64,000 bases of DNA from Paenibacillus sp. BJ-4 (GCF_020404765.1 NZ_JAIVEM010000072.1:124001-188000); one strand, 5' to 3'; numbered from the stretch's first letter, positions 17,703 through 27,414 are shown. Notes: generated from the letters alone by a model not told the origin. Numbers and translations are program-made.

Positions 17703-18938
17703 ATGAATCAGGAACTACTTTCCAAAGAAATAATTTCGCAGGTAGAAGGAGAAGATAAACAGGTGTCGACTTCCAGTAGCCCCCAAGCTCCCACAGGAGG
17801 AAATCCAATACGTCGCTTGTTTGACTTTATATCAGGCGTGTTCACTCCGATCTTACCGGCAATGATTGGCGCAGGAATGATCAAGGTAGTTATATATGTT
17901 TTAATGTCCTTCGGTTTTTTGCTGTCTGATCCGCAGGCGTCTACTATTTTATTGGCTATCAGCGATGGGGTATTTTACTTCCTTCCTATTTTTGTGGCGG
18001 CAAGTGCGGCAAGAAGGCTGGGTAGCAATGTGTTTGTTGCGGCAGCCGTCGGGGCATCTGTATTCCATCCCCAACTAACAGCTTTGCTCCAGTCCGGTGA
18101 GGAGGTCCGTTTTGCTGGTCTGTCAGTTATTAACCCGCAAGCTGCTTCATCCATAATATTAATACTTGTTGTCGTCTGGATGGCAGCGTATGTGGAAAAA
18201 TGGTTAGACAAGCATATCCCTTCTTCACTTAAATTGATGGCTGTCCCGACTTTGACACTGGTGATCACTATACCTTTGATGATGTTCGTTCTTGGACCGC
18301 TGTGGAGTTACCTCGGTCAACATATATCGGATGGACTCGCATGGCTATTTGATAATGCAGGAATGTTTGCAGGGCTGCTGCTTGGGGGGGCGATGTCTTT
18401 ACTTATTATTGCAGGTATGCAATATATAATGGTACCGATTATGATCAGCTCGCTTGCAACACTGGGTTACGATCATATCTTCCCTGTGGTCGTGGCAGCA
18501 GCATTTGCTCAGGCAGGTGCAGCATTTGGCGTGCTTTTTAAATCCAAAAATGTCAAAGTGAAAACGCTGGCCTTTTGGACAGGCTTGCTTGCCATGATGG
18601 GGGTGAGCGAGCCGGCGATGTATGGAGTCACAATGCGCTTTAAAAAGCCTTTTGTTGCGGCGTTGATCGGAGGGGCCCTCGGTGGTGCATTTATGAGTCT
18701 ATTTGAAACTGAATCAATGGCTATTGGTGGTATATCAGGTCTGCCCAGCCTGGGACTATTCATCGGTCCCACATTTATATATGCCATTTTGGGAATGCTA
18801 ATCTCGTTGGTTACGGCTGGGGTCATTACGTATTTCATGGGCTTCGTGGATGAGAAAGAGGAGCTTTCAAAAGTATCTCCAGTCTCCGGCAGCAGCACTT
18901 CCTCGGATGTGACTGTAGAAAAGAGCTTAAAAAGCTAA
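17703..18938 (+). CDS. PTS EIIC protein with deleted EIIB
   Basis: A 411-residue protein that is almost entirely a glucoside-family EIIC membrane domain (about ten spans, GVSEPAMYGVTMRFKKPF near 300). It is clearly paralogous to the BglP-like gene at 20146. The first 18 residues (LSKEIISQVEGEDK) still match the start of that paralogue's EIIB, but the EIIB core, including the phosphorylated cysteine in HCMTRLRF, is missing and the sequence jumps to the linker. There is no EIIA. It could work only with EIIB/EIIA supplied in trans, or may be a remnant. The frame is fully open. Confidence 0.88.
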   Translation: MNQELLSKEIISQVEGEDKQVSTSSSPQAPTGGNPIRRLFDFISGVFTPILPAMIGAGMIKVVIYVLMSFGFLLSDPQASTILLAISDGVFYFLPIFVAASAARRLGSNVFVAAAVGASVFHPQLTALLQSGEEVRFAGLSVINPQAASSIILILVVVWMAAYVEKWLDKHIPSSLKLMAVPTLTLVITIPLMMFVLGPLWSYLGQHISDGLAWLFDNAGMFAGLLLGGAMSLLIIAGMQYIMVPIMISSLATLGYDHIFPVVVAAAFAQAGAAFGVLFKSKNVKVKTLAFWTGLLAMMGVSEPAMYGVTMRFKKPFVAALIGGALGGAFMSLFETESMAIGGISGLPSLGLFIGPTFIYAILGMLISLVTAGVITYFMGFVDEKEELSKVSPVSGSSTSSDVTVEKSLKS

Positions 18939-18964
18939 GGTGTGCCAATCGCACAGAAGCCCTA

Positions 18965-18978
18965 TGAAAGTGTTTACA
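18965..18978 (+). promoter_or_regulatory. CcpA cre site
   Basis: TGAAAGTGTTTACA differs from the classic cre TGAAAGCGTTTACA at one base. It lies just before TTGTCG and a TATGATACTAT region that could form the licT promoter, and upstream of the first RAT. This suggests catabolite repression of the licT-bglP genes. Confidence 0.65.
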
Positions 18979-19045
18979 AAAAACTCTTGTCGGCTCTGTA
19001 TTTATATGATACTATGGTGACAGTTATTTAAAACTGCATAATCGT

Positions 19046-19117
19046 GGATTGTTACTGAGCATATCGGGCAAAACCATAAGCAGGCACTGAGTGTCAGTTT
19101 TGGTTTTGCCCTTTTTT
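19046..19117 (+). promoter_or_regulatory. RAT antiterminator/terminator before licT
   Basis: GGATTGTTACTGAGC and GGGCAAAACC (19046-19075) match the LicT/SacY-type ribonucleic antiterminator. Its 3' half, GGGCAAAACC (19066-19075), also pairs with GGTTTTGCCC (19102-19111), followed by a T-run, to form the competing terminator. The antiterminator would thus regulate its own gene. Confidence 0.88.
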
Positions 19118-19145
19118 ACTACTCCAAGCGGCTTAAGGTGATGGA

Positions 19146-19980
19146 ATGAAGATAGCAAAGGTGCTGAACAATAATGTCGTGACGGTGATTGATGAACAAC
19201 AGAAAGAACTAGTTATTATGGGAAGAGGAATTGCTTTTAAGAAAAGCACAGGCGATGAGATTGATGAGGGGAAAATCGAGAAAATTTTCAAGCTTGAAAG
19301 CACCGAGGTTTCCCGCAAGCTGATGACCCTGATGTCTGATATCCCTATTGAATACGTTGAAATTTCTGATGAAATCATTCAATATGCCAAAACGATACTT
19401 GGTGTAGAGTTGCATGACAGCATCTATATTTCGCTGACGGATCATATCCATTTTGCCATTGAGCGTTATCGTTTGGGTATGGATATCAAAAATGCACTTT
19501 ACTGGGAAATCAAACGAATGTACCGCAAAGAATTCTCAATTGGGACCAAAGCATTACACATGATTCAGGACAAGCTGGGAGTTACGCTTCCGGATGATGA
19601 AGGAGCGTTCATCGCTCTGCATTTGGTGAATGCACAGCTCAACAGCGAAATGCGCGAAACGATAGCCCTGACTAACATCGTCAAGGACATTATTAACATT
19701 GTAAGCCGCTTTTTTGTAATAGAGCTGGATGAAGAGTCGTTAACCTATTATCGATTTATTACACATCTCAAATTTTTTGCTCAACGGGTAATGAATGGGA
19801 CTCCTGTACAAAATTCAGATAATTCCTCTTCATGATATGGTCAAGGTGCAGTATAAGAATGCGTATGCCTGCGCGGAAAAAATAAGGGATTATACGACTA
19901 AAATCTATGGTCGAAGCTTGTCTCAGGATGAGATGTTGTATCTCACCATTCATATCGAACGTATCATTAAAAATCAATGA
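19146..19980 (+). pseudogene. licT: Frameshifted BglG/LicT-family antiterminator
   Basis: The first frame gives the CAT RNA-binding domain (MKIAKVLNNNVVTVID, about 1-55) and PRD1 plus part of PRD2, then stops at 19833-19835 after 229 residues. The last part of PRD2 (HDMVKVQYKNAYACAEKI to YLTIHIERIIKNQ) continues in the +1 frame to 19980. Removing one base in TCCTCTTCAT (about 19824-19830) restores a 277-residue protein aligned with LicT. A truncated product would lack the PRD2 end, including a conserved histidine region (LTIHIER). It may be a real mutation or a sequence error. Confidence 0.85.
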
Positions 19981-20002
19981 TTTATCAACGATCAGAGATT
20001 TA

Positions 20003-20099
20003 GGATTGCTACTTCTAAACGAGAAGGCAAAACCTGAATGCTGAAAGAAGATTGGCTTTTTATAAAGCTGTCTGCTTTCTGTATTCAGGTTTTTTTATT
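20003..20099 (+). promoter_or_regulatory. RAT antiterminator/terminator before bglP
   Basis: A second RAT, GGATTGCTACTTC plus GAAGGCAAAACCT (20003-20034), overlaps a terminator in which AAAACCTGAAT (20029-20039) pairs with ATTCAGGTTTT (20083-20093), followed by T residues. This is the expected LicT target upstream of the PTS permease. Confidence 0.88.
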
Positions 20100-20145
20100 G
20101 TCAATTCGCTTGTTATATATCTTAAAAAGAAAAGAGGAAACCCTC

Positions 20146-22049
20146 ATGGATCGAAATCAATTATCCAAAGAGATACTTACACTGGTCGGTGGTGAAGAGA
20201 ATGTTGAGCAGGTAGTTCACTGCATGACCCGTCTGCGCTTCAATCTTCATGATGATAAAAAAGCTCAGAAGGAGCAGCTGCAAAAAACGGACGGCGTCAT
20301 GGGAGTTATGGAAAGCGGCGGCCAGTTTCAGGTTATTATCGGTAATGATGTAGCTAATGTATACAAATCGTTGGTGAGCAACATGTCCAAGGCACCACAA
20401 AGTGAAACAGGCGCAAGCAATCCAGCCAAGAAAAAACAAAATCCAATCAGCAGTCTGTTTGATTTTATTGCTGGGATGTTTACACCTATTTTGCCAGCGA
20501 TCACCGGTGCAGGTATGATCAAAGGGATCATAGCCCTATTGGTGGCTATGCACTGGATGTCTGACAAGAGTCAAACCTATACGATTTTAGCGGCCATTGG
20601 TGACGGTGCCTTCTACTTCCTGCCGATTATTCTGGCTGTGAGTGCTGCTAGAAAACTGGGAAGTAACATGTTTATCGCGGCTGCGATAGGGGCCTCGATT
20701 TTGCATCCGACGATTACGGCCTTGCTGGCATCCAATGTGAAGGTTAGCTTTATCGGTCTTCCGGTGACAGCGGCCACTTATTCTTCGACCGTTATTCCAA
20801 TCGTTATCGCGATCTGGCTAGCGTCCTATGTTGAAAAATTCATTGATAAGTATACGCATGCATCACTGAAGCTGCTTGTTGTTCCGACATTGACTCTATT
20901 GATTATTGTACCTTTGACGTTGATTGCAGTAGGGCCGCTGGGGGCCATTATTGGTAATGGCCTGTCGGACGGTATCTCTTGGTTGTTTGAAAATACAGGT
21001 GCACTTGCAGGTCTGCTGCTTGGCGGTACCTTCTCCCTGATCATTATGACAGGTATGCACTATGCGTTGGTTCCTATTATGATTGGTTCTATTGCAACAT
21101 TGGGCTTTGACTACATGATTCCGATTATGGGAGCAGCTAACTTGGCTCAGGCCGGTGCTTCATTGGGCGTATTCTTGAAATCAAAAAATACCAAAGTCAA
21201 AACAGTGGCTTTCTCCACGAGCTTGACAGCTATTATGGGTGTAACCGAGCCTGCGATGTATGGAGTAAACATGCGGTTTAAAAAACCGTTTGTCGCAGCC
21301 TTGATTGGTGGAGCTGTCGGCGGGGGCTTCATGAGCTTGTTCGGCACAAAAGCGTATGTTATGGGTGGACTGGTTGGTTTGCCTGGCCTGGCAATGTTTA
21401 TCGGACCGACTTTCTTGTATGCAGTTCTTGGTCTCATAATCGCATTTGTGGTTGCTGCGTTGGTTACCTATTTGATCGGCTTTGCAGATGAAAAGAACGA
21501 AGAAGCACCACAAGCAACAACAGATGCTGCTGGAGACACCGCCACTGAGGAAGTAGCACAACCTGCCGTGGCCTCATTGCCAAAAGGCGAGAAAATCCCG
21601 GTATTAGCCCGATTAGGGGTGAGGTTAAGCCGCTCAGTGAAGTCAATGACCCTGCATTTTCTCAAGAAATCATGGGCAGAGGATGGGCTATTGAGCCATC
21701 TGAAGGTCGCGTTGTTTCTCCAGTCGAAGGTACTGTGTTCTCCATTTCCAAAAGTGGGCATGCTGTAGGTTTGGTGAGTGATTCCGGACTTGAAATGCTT
21801 ATACACGTTGGGATGGATACGGTTAAGCTGAAAGGTCTTCATTTTACACCTCATGTGAAAGCAGGGGATCGCGTGAAGGTAGGCGACCTCATGCTGGAGT
21901 TTGATCTGGTAGAAATCCGCAAGGCTGGCTATGAAACGATTACACCTGTTATTGTTACGAACGTAGCTCAGTTTAGCGGGTTGGAGTCTGCCGGAAATCA
22001 GCATAAAGTGGTTAAGGAACAGGAGCTTTTATATACAGTGATCGTCTAA
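20146..22049 (+). pseudogene. bglP: Frameshifted beta-glucoside PTS EIIBCA
   Basis: From ATG 20146 (AGAGG upstream) the gene encodes EIIB with the phosphocysteine C26 in HCMTRLRF, then EIIC (about 105-450, GVTEPAMYGVNMRFKKPF). The EIIA domain (GRGWAIEPSEGRVVSPVEG, with the active histidine in LIHVGMDTVKL) is in another frame. The shift is near 21601-21606: GTATTAGCC needs one added base (GTATxTAGCC) to read VYSPI into the EIIA domain. As given, the first frame stops at 21768 with a scrambled tail. Repaired length is 634 residues, usual for BglP. No phospho-beta-glucosidase gene follows. Confidence 0.87.
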
Positions 22050-22101
22050 CGACAACAAAAGATTTTACGTATAATCTTGACATCAATCGTTGGATTCAAC
22101 A

Positions 22102-22137
22102 AAAGGTAAGTCTCCGAAACAGGAAGACTTGCCTTTT
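22102..22137 (+). terminator. Intrinsic terminator after bglP
   Basis: AAAGGTAAGTCT pairs with AGACTTGCCTTT around a 10-base loop and is followed by a T-run ending near 22137. Confidence 0.85.
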
Positions 22138-22283
22138 TGCGTTTTCATTGGAATCCGAAGAAGCTGAGCTGGCTTAAACAATTTATTGGAACAAAACCTA
22201 CAAAGATAGTTGGTTTTATGATATAGTAATAAACGGATTTAAGCGTCATTTTACACAACATAATCTGTCTGGAGGAAAAATAT

Positions 22284-23681
22284 ATGGATACTTTCTTTAT
22301 TATTTTGAATGTGCTCGTGCTGCTTGCACTGCTCGGCGTGTTGGTCTGGATGCAGAAGAAGCACATCTCCTTTACAAAAAGAGTATTTGCCGGGTTGGGC
22401 TTCGGTCTGATCTACGGGGCTATTCTTCAGTATGCCTATGGCTCTGGTTCCGAGGTTATTACGAAATCGGTCGATTGGTTCAACCTTGCAGGTAATGGCT
22501 ATGTCCGTTTGCTGCAAATGGTAGTCATTCCGCTTATCATGGTGTCGATTATCTCGGCTATTATGAATTTGAAGGGAAGACAGAACCTTGGCAAAATAAG
22601 CGTGTCCATTATTGCTGTATTGCTGATTACAACGGCTATTGCTGCTTCAGTTAGTATTGTAACCAGCCTGTCGTTCGATCTAAAAGCAATTGAGATTCAA
22701 AGCGGGGAAAAGGAGCAGGCACAGGGCCTGAAGATGGAAGAGCGTCTTGGAACGGTTCAGGATATGACCATTCCACAGCAGGTGCTGGAATTTATCCCCT
22801 CGAATCCTTTTGAGGATATGACGGGCGCGCGTCGTACTTCAACGCTGGCAGTGGTTATTTTCTCGGCCTTTATCGGGGTGGCTGTGCTTGGACTGGATCG
22901 TAAAAAGCCGGAGCAGGCACAAACCTTCCGCAATGTAATCGATGCCGTGTACGCTGTAGTGATGCGAATTGTGACGCTGGTGCTGAGGTTGACGCCTTAC
23001 GGCATTTTGGCACTGATCACTAAAGTCGTAGCTACGACCAATCCGGATGAAATCTTGAAGCTGATTAAGTTTGTACTTGCTTCTTATGTGGCTTTATTGG
23101 TGATGTTTGTCATTCATCTTATTTTGCTGGCCTTGTTCGGCTACAATCCGGTGACATATGTGAAAAAGGTATTGCCTACACTGGTTTTTGCCTTTACTTC
23201 TCGTTCCAGTGCGGCGACCATTCCGTTAAATGTTGAAACACAAACGAAAAAGCTTGGTGTGTCCGACGGCATCGCGAATTTGTCTGCGACCTTGGGAGCG
23301 ACCATTGGGCAAAACGGCTGCGCGGGTATTTATCCGGCGATGCTGGCGGTCATGATTGCTCCAACGATGGGGATTGATCCAACGAGCTGGGATTTTATCC
23401 TCACACTCATTCTGGTCGTTACGGTCAGCTCGTTCGGCGTGGCGGGTGTAGGTGGTGGCGCCACCTTTGCTTCCCTGATTGTGCTTTCTACCATGAATCT
23501 TCCAGTGGCTTTGGCGGGTCTGCTCATTTCAGTTGAACCGTTGATTGATATGGGACGTACTGCGCTGAATGTCAATGATTCTATTACCGCAGGACTTATT
23601 TCCGGCAAGGTGCTCAAGGAAAATGATCAGGACGTGTTCAACGACCGTGGAATGGATTTAGATGCAACGGCACGCTCTTAA
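22284..23681 (+). CDS. tcyP: L-cystine symporter TcyP-like
   Basis: A 465-residue dicarboxylate/amino-acid:cation symporter (DAACS) family protein with about nine spans and re-entrant loops. It closely resembles B. subtilis TcyP at the start (VLVWMQKKHISFTKRVFAGL) and in the transport core: SRSSAATIPLN (the Ser-rich loop), GQNGCAGIYPAML and GVAGVGGGATFASL. It imports cystine. It stands alone between two terminators; TGGAGGAAAAATAT precedes the ATG. No CymR box was identified with confidence. Confidence 0.9.
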   Translation: MDTFFIILNVLVLLALLGVLVWMQKKHISFTKRVFAGLGFGLIYGAILQYAYGSGSEVITKSVDWFNLAGNGYVRLLQMVVIPLIMVSIISAIMNLKGRQNLGKISVSIIAVLLITTAIAASVSIVTSLSFDLKAIEIQSGEKEQAQGLKMEERLGTVQDMTIPQQVLEFIPSNPFEDMTGARRTSTLAVVIFSAFIGVAVLGLDRKKPEQAQTFRNVIDAVYAVVMRIVTLVLRLTPYGILALITKVVATTNPDEILKLIKFVLASYVALLVMFVIHLILLALFGYNPVTYVKKVLPTLVFAFTSRSSAATIPLNVETQTKKLGVSDGIANLSATLGATIGQNGCAGIYPAMLAVMIAPTMGIDPTSWDFILTLILVVTVSSFGVAGVGGGATFASLIVLSTMNLPVALAGLLISVEPLIDMGRTALNVNDSITAGLISGKVLKENDQDVFNDRGMDLDATARS

Positions 23682-23768
23682 ATAAACGATGCAACGAATC
23701 GTGTACGGAGCAGGCTCCTATCATTTCTGTAGTAGATACAGCACATGCAGCGTGCATCTCAATATTCA

Positions 23769-23799
23769 GAGTCGGCCATCAGGCCGGCTCTTTGTTTTT
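23769..23799 (+). terminator. Intrinsic terminator after tcyP
   Basis: GAGTCGGCC pairs with GGCCGGCTC around ATCA, followed by TTTGTTTTT. Confidence 0.92.
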
Positions 23800-23885
23800 A
23801 TTTCATCGCAATGTAATTATGGCTGTTCACAAATTCTAATCTATGATACATTAAAATAATGTTTTTCTGGCTTGTTTCGGAGAAA

Positions 23886-23925
23886 CCGCGGTTCGCAACC
23901 ATCCCGCGCTATCAAAACTAGGAGG
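23886..23925 (+). promoter_or_regulatory. preQ1-I riboswitch
   Basis: The short leader CCGCGGTTCGCAACCATCCC, then GCGCTATCAAAACTAGGAGG, fits the preQ1 class I aptamer: a CGCG/CGCG-type P1 stem, a GGTTCGCAACC-like loop and the A-rich tail ending AAAACTAGG. The tail runs directly into the AGGAGG ribosome site of the next gene, implying translational control. The downstream gene is a queuosine-precursor transporter, which supports the call. Confidence 0.85.
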
Positions 23926-23930
23926 ATTTC

Positions 23931-24629
23931 ATGTTTAATCTGTTATGGGGGGCAGTATTTGTCCTCGTCAATTTTATGTTCTTTTTGTTGTGTTATCGTT
24001 TGTTCGGTAAAAAAGGATTGTACGCATGGATTGGTGTTGCTACCGTGTTGGCCAACATTCAGGTTACCAAAACCATTGATCTGCTCGGCATTACCACGAC
24101 ATTGGGAAATACGATGTATGTTTCTATGTATATGGCCAGCGATTTGTTGAATGAGAAATACGGGCCTAAAGAGGCGCGCAAAGCGGTGTGGTTCGGCTTT
24201 TTCACGCTGATTATGACAACGATCACGATGCAGATGGTACTGCTGTTCCAGCCGACTGCAACGGATTTTGCTCAGGCACCGATGCAACAGCTATTCGGAT
24301 TGCTGCCAAGGCTTGCACTTGCCAGCTTGACGGCCTATGCGGTCAGTCAATTGCTGGACGTGCGTCTGTACGCCTGGATTCGCAAGTTTTTCCCGAAGCG
24401 TCATCAGCTCTGGATTCGCGGCAATGGCAGCACGATGATCAGCTCGTTTATAGACACGCTCCTTTTCTGTAGCATTGCCTTTTACGGTTATGCGTGGGGG
24501 ATATGGCTGGAGCTGTTGTTTACCACCTATATTTTAAAATTCGTACTGACCGCGGCAGGTACTCCGATTTTGTACATCGCACGCAATTTCCGCTTTATAG
24601 AAGAGGAGGGGCAAACGCTCAAGCCATAA
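23931..24629 (+). CDS. Queuosine precursor transporter (VUT/YhhQ family)
   Basis: A 232-residue membrane protein of the COG1738 (YhhQ/YpdP, DUF165) family with about six spans. Typical strings are TKTIDLLGITTTLGNTMYVSMYMASDLLNEKYG and RGNGSTMISSFIDTLLF. E. coli YhhQ imports preQ0/preQ1, and this gene sits directly behind a preQ1-I riboswitch with AGGAGG 6 bases before the ATG. It likely salvages preQ1 or a related queuine precursor for tRNA modification. Confidence 0.92.
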   Translation: MFNLLWGAVFVLVNFMFFLLCYRLFGKKGLYAWIGVATVLANIQVTKTIDLLGITTTLGNTMYVSMYMASDLLNEKYGPKEARKAVWFGFFTLIMTTITMQMVLLFQPTATDFAQAPMQQLFGLLPRLALASLTAYAVSQLLDVRLYAWIRKFFPKRHQLWIRGNGSTMISSFIDTLLFCSIAFYGYAWGIWLELLFTTYILKFVLTAAGTPILYIARNFRFIEEEGQTLKP

Positions 24630-24657
24630 TTGGCTTGGGGGTGCCCCTCCTTTTTTT
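24605..24657 (+). terminator. Intrinsic terminator overlapping gene end
   Basis: GGAGGGGC (24605-24612, inside the transporter's last codons) pairs with GCCCCTCC (24643-24650), followed by seven T. Confidence 0.8.
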
Positions 24658-24695
24658 CTTACTTCTTAAGATATAATTGGATGGTTAACAATAAC

Positions 24696-25784
24696 TTATC
24701 CCAGCACCGTCAGCTCTTTTGGAAAAGAGGTCAATACTTCTACACCACCAGAGGTGACCAGAACGTCATCTTCAATCCGCACACCGCCGAGACCTGGCAC
24801 GTAGATGCCCGGTTCTATCGTGAACACGAAACCCTCATGAAGCAGGTCGTTATTGCCTCCGTGGACAGATGGGTACTCATGTACACTCATGCCAAGACCG
24901 TGTCCAACCCGGTGGTTAAAGGCAGGGCCATACCCGGCGGCTTCAACCACAGCCCGTGCAGCCTGGTCTACAGATGCGCAGGTTACTCCCGGGCGAATGG
25001 CGGCAATCCCAGCTTCGTTCGAGCGGAGAACCGTTTTATATATTGTTTCCAGCTCAGTCGACAGCTTTCCAAAAGCAAAAGTACGCGTAATATCCGAAGC
25101 ATAGCCGTCGGAGTATACGCCCATATCAAACATGAGCAGATCGCCGTGCTGCAGCTTGCGGGTACCTGGAACACCATGAGGGAGCGCTGTTTTGGGTCCA
25201 GACAGCACCGTGGTGTCAAAGGATGGACCGTCTGCTCCGATTTTTTTCATCTGGTATTCGATTTCAGCCACCAGCTCGACCTCTGTCACGCCTTCACGCA
25301 CATGGGTTAGACCATGACGAAGAGCATCTTCCACCAAACGGGCAGCATGTTTGAGTCGTTGTACTTCCTCGGGAGTTTTTCTCACACGCATTTCTTGAAG
25401 TACAGGACCAAGATCCACATATTGAGTGGCGCCAATGGCAGTATGTAGTTGCTCGTAACGGAGAACGGAGACGTGTTCCTTTTCCAGGGCGAATGCTTTC
25501 ACTCCGCTGCCTGTGCGTTGGCGAAGCAGATCATATGGATTGTCCGTATCGGTGTGGGTGGATATGCGTGTTACGGAAGAAGCCGCATGGGCGGCCTCTG
25601 CATCCAGGGCAGGTACGATTAGTTCAGGCTCTTGGTCTCGAAGCAGTACCAGACCGAGAAAGCGTTCATGCGGGTCACTGGCAAAGCCTGTAAGATAGTA
25701 AATATGCTTGGGATCAGTTACAAGTAGGCCGTCCCATGCTTGTGACTTCAGCTCATCATACAGCCGGGTTATTTTATCATTCAT
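24696..25784 (-). CDS. M24 Xaa-Pro dipeptidase-like peptidase
   Basis: A 362-residue two-domain protein: a creatinase N-terminal domain (1-130) and an M24 pita-bread catalytic domain. The metal ligands can be followed in MFDMGVYSDGYASDITRTF (two Asp), RVGHGLGMSVHEYPS (His), FTIEPGIYV (Glu) and VRIEDDV (Glu). It should cleave X-Pro dipeptides or N-terminal X-Pro bonds (PepQ/YqhT-like). It is monocistronic, with convergent transcription from the transporter. Confidence 0.92.
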   Translation of the reverse strand: MNDKITRLYDELKSQAWDGLLVTDPKHIYYLTGFASDPHERFLGLVLLRDQEPELIVPALDAEAAHAASSVTRISTHTDTDNPYDLLRQRTGSGVKAFALEKEHVSVLRYEQLHTAIGATQYVDLGPVLQEMRVRKTPEEVQRLKHAARLVEDALRHGLTHVREGVTEVELVAEIEYQMKKIGADGPSFDTTVLSGPKTALPHGVPGTRKLQHGDLLMFDMGVYSDGYASDITRTFAFGKLSTELETIYKTVLRSNEAGIAAIRPGVTCASVDQAARAVVEAAGYGPAFNHRVGHGLGMSVHEYPSVHGGNNDLLHEGFVFTIEPGIYVPGLGGVRIEDDVLVTSGGVEVLTSFPKELTVLG

Positions 25785-25853
25785 TCAGATTCATTCCTTT
25801 CTGTATTGTTCATTATAGCTCTTGTGGCATAACGATTTGTAGCTTAGAATCGT

Positions 25854-26582
25854 TTATCCTCGTTCCTGGCTTAATGTTTGCAGTCGAGCCTTCACATTCT
25901 GATCATAAAAACCGCCATGGTAGCAGAGTACCTTCTCAGCATCCAATACAGTCAGTTTATCGAGGCTTTTCAAGGCCAGTGGCATATCCGGCGTAGCCGA
26001 CTCCGCAGGACCAACCAGTTCACCTTCGACGACGCGCAGCTCATCCGCTGCCAAAAGCAGCTTTTGCGCAGGCACATACAAGCTGATATGCCCTGGTGTG
26101 TGGCCAGGTGTATGAATAATTTGTATTCCCCCGCCATAAGGTAGTTGCTCTCCGTCCTCAAGAATATGAGCAAAACGCAAGTCTGGCAGGCGACGAATCA
26201 TATCCTCGGCTTGCTGCTTGAATACAGTATCCATCTGGTTGATCCGTTCCGGTGTCAGCTTCACAAACGGCCGTTCCCCTGTCATGTAAGGAATGTCATC
26301 TTTATGAGCCAGCAGGGCCGTATTTGGCAGCAAGTCCAGCAATGCGTGAACATTCCCGATATGGTCAATGTCCTGATGTGTTAAAATAATTCTCCTCAGA
26401 TGGTTGATATCCTCTCCCACATCAGCAATAGCCTTGCGCAATAGCTCTAATTGACCGAGCATTCCTGTGTCAATGAGCGTAAGTCCATCCTCATCCTTGA
26501 GCAGTACAGGATAAATGGTCGTCTTTCCAAAAAAGGATTCCATAGGTACTTCCAGAATCAAGATTTGAGACCGAATATTCAT
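25854..26582 (-). CDS. MBL-fold metallo-hydrolase
   Basis: A 242-residue glyoxalase-II-like metallo-beta-lactamase-fold protein. The zinc motif is ILTHQDIDHIGN (HxDxDH type, first position THQDIDH), followed by HTPGHTPGHISLY, AADEL (bridging Asp) and CYHGGFYD with the last histidine. The second ligand of the usual HxHxDH motif is Gln-Asp here rather than His, which occurs in several subfamilies. Substrate unknown. It lies 70 bases upstream of the peptidase gene, on the same strand. Confidence 0.88.
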   Translation of the reverse strand: MNIRSQILILEVPMESFFGKTTIYPVLLKDEDGLTLIDTGMLGQLELLRKAIADVGEDINHLRRIILTHQDIDHIGNVHALLDLLPNTALLAHKDDIPYMTGERPFVKLTPERINQMDTVFKQQAEDMIRRLPDLRFAHILEDGEQLPYGGGIQIIHTPGHTPGHISLYVPAQKLLLAADELRVVEGELVGPAESATPDMPLALKSLDKLTVLDAEKVLCYHGGFYDQNVKARLQTLSQERG

Positions 26583-26784
26583 ATTAAGCTGCCTCAGAAT
26601 CCTTTGAACTCTGAAGCATACCTCCTCATCTTATGTTGTTAAACGGATTGATCGATCAAGCTGTTGTGTGTCCTATCTTCTATTATAAGACCCTTTGTGT
26701 CTAATCCGCAAAATAACTCGATATGGCTGTTCCGGCGCTTGTCTTGTACAATGAATCAATAATCACAACAGGAGGCGAATATGA

Positions 26785-27309
26785 ATGATGAATCAGGAAC
26801 AATTTTTTTCCATTGAATTTGCGCGCAGGGAGGATCTTCACGATATTGTGGATATTTATAATTCTACGATTGCGGGTCGAATGGTCACGGCAGATTTGGA
26901 ACCGGTGACAGTGGAAAGCCGTATTCCGTGGTTTGAGGCTCATCAGGAGAACCATCGGCCACTGTGGGTTTTGAGGCAAAAAGGGGTCATTGCCGGGTGG
27001 GCCAGTCTCCAGTCCTTTTACGGTCGTCCAGCTTATAACGGTACGGCAGAAATCAGCATTTATGTCCATGAGAATTTCCGTGGAACCGGAACCGGAAGTC
27101 GTCTGGTCCAGCATATGCTAGATGAATGCCCAAGACTTGGGGTTACAACGCTGTTGGGATTTGTGTTTGGTCACAATGAGCCAAGTATTGCGTTGCTGCG
27201 GAAATTTGGTTTTGAACAATGGGGTTATTGTCCGCGTGTTGCCATACTGGATAACATTGAGCGGGATTTGGCTATATTGGGTAGACGAGTGGATGATGTT
27301 GAGGGATAA
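26785..27309 (+). CDS. GNAT acetyltransferase, phosphinothricin-type
   Basis: A 174-residue N-acetyltransferase resembling the Pat/YncA/MnaT subgroup ([58 protein letters not shown] with the acetyl-CoA loop, [11 protein letters not shown]). Members acetylate phosphinothricin, methionine sulfone or sulfoximine. The start is ATG 26785 or the adjacent 26788; GGAGG lies upstream. Monocistronic. Confidence 0.9.
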   Translation: MMNQEQFFSIEFARREDLHDIVDIYNSTIAGRMVTADLEPVTVESRIPWFEAHQENHRPLWVLRQKGVIAGWASLQSFYGRPAYNGTAEISIYVHENFRGTGTGSRLVQHMLDECPRLGVTTLLGFVFGHNEPSIALLRKFGFEQWGYCPRVAILDNIERDLAILGRRVDDVEG

Positions 27310-27347
27310 CGAGAATAACAAGCGAGCGTGCAAAGATCGTTTAATTA

Positions 27348-27412
27348 AAAAGGCTGTCTCCAAGTCTCATACACTGGAAGGCGTGTGATTTGAAAGCAGC
27401 CTATTTCTTTAC
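27348..27412. terminator. Probable bidirectional terminator
   Basis: AGGCTG and CAGCCT close an imperfect hairpin, followed by TATTTCTTT on the plus strand, between convergent GNAT and ThrE-type genes. Confidence 0.55.
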
Positions 27413-27414
27413 TT

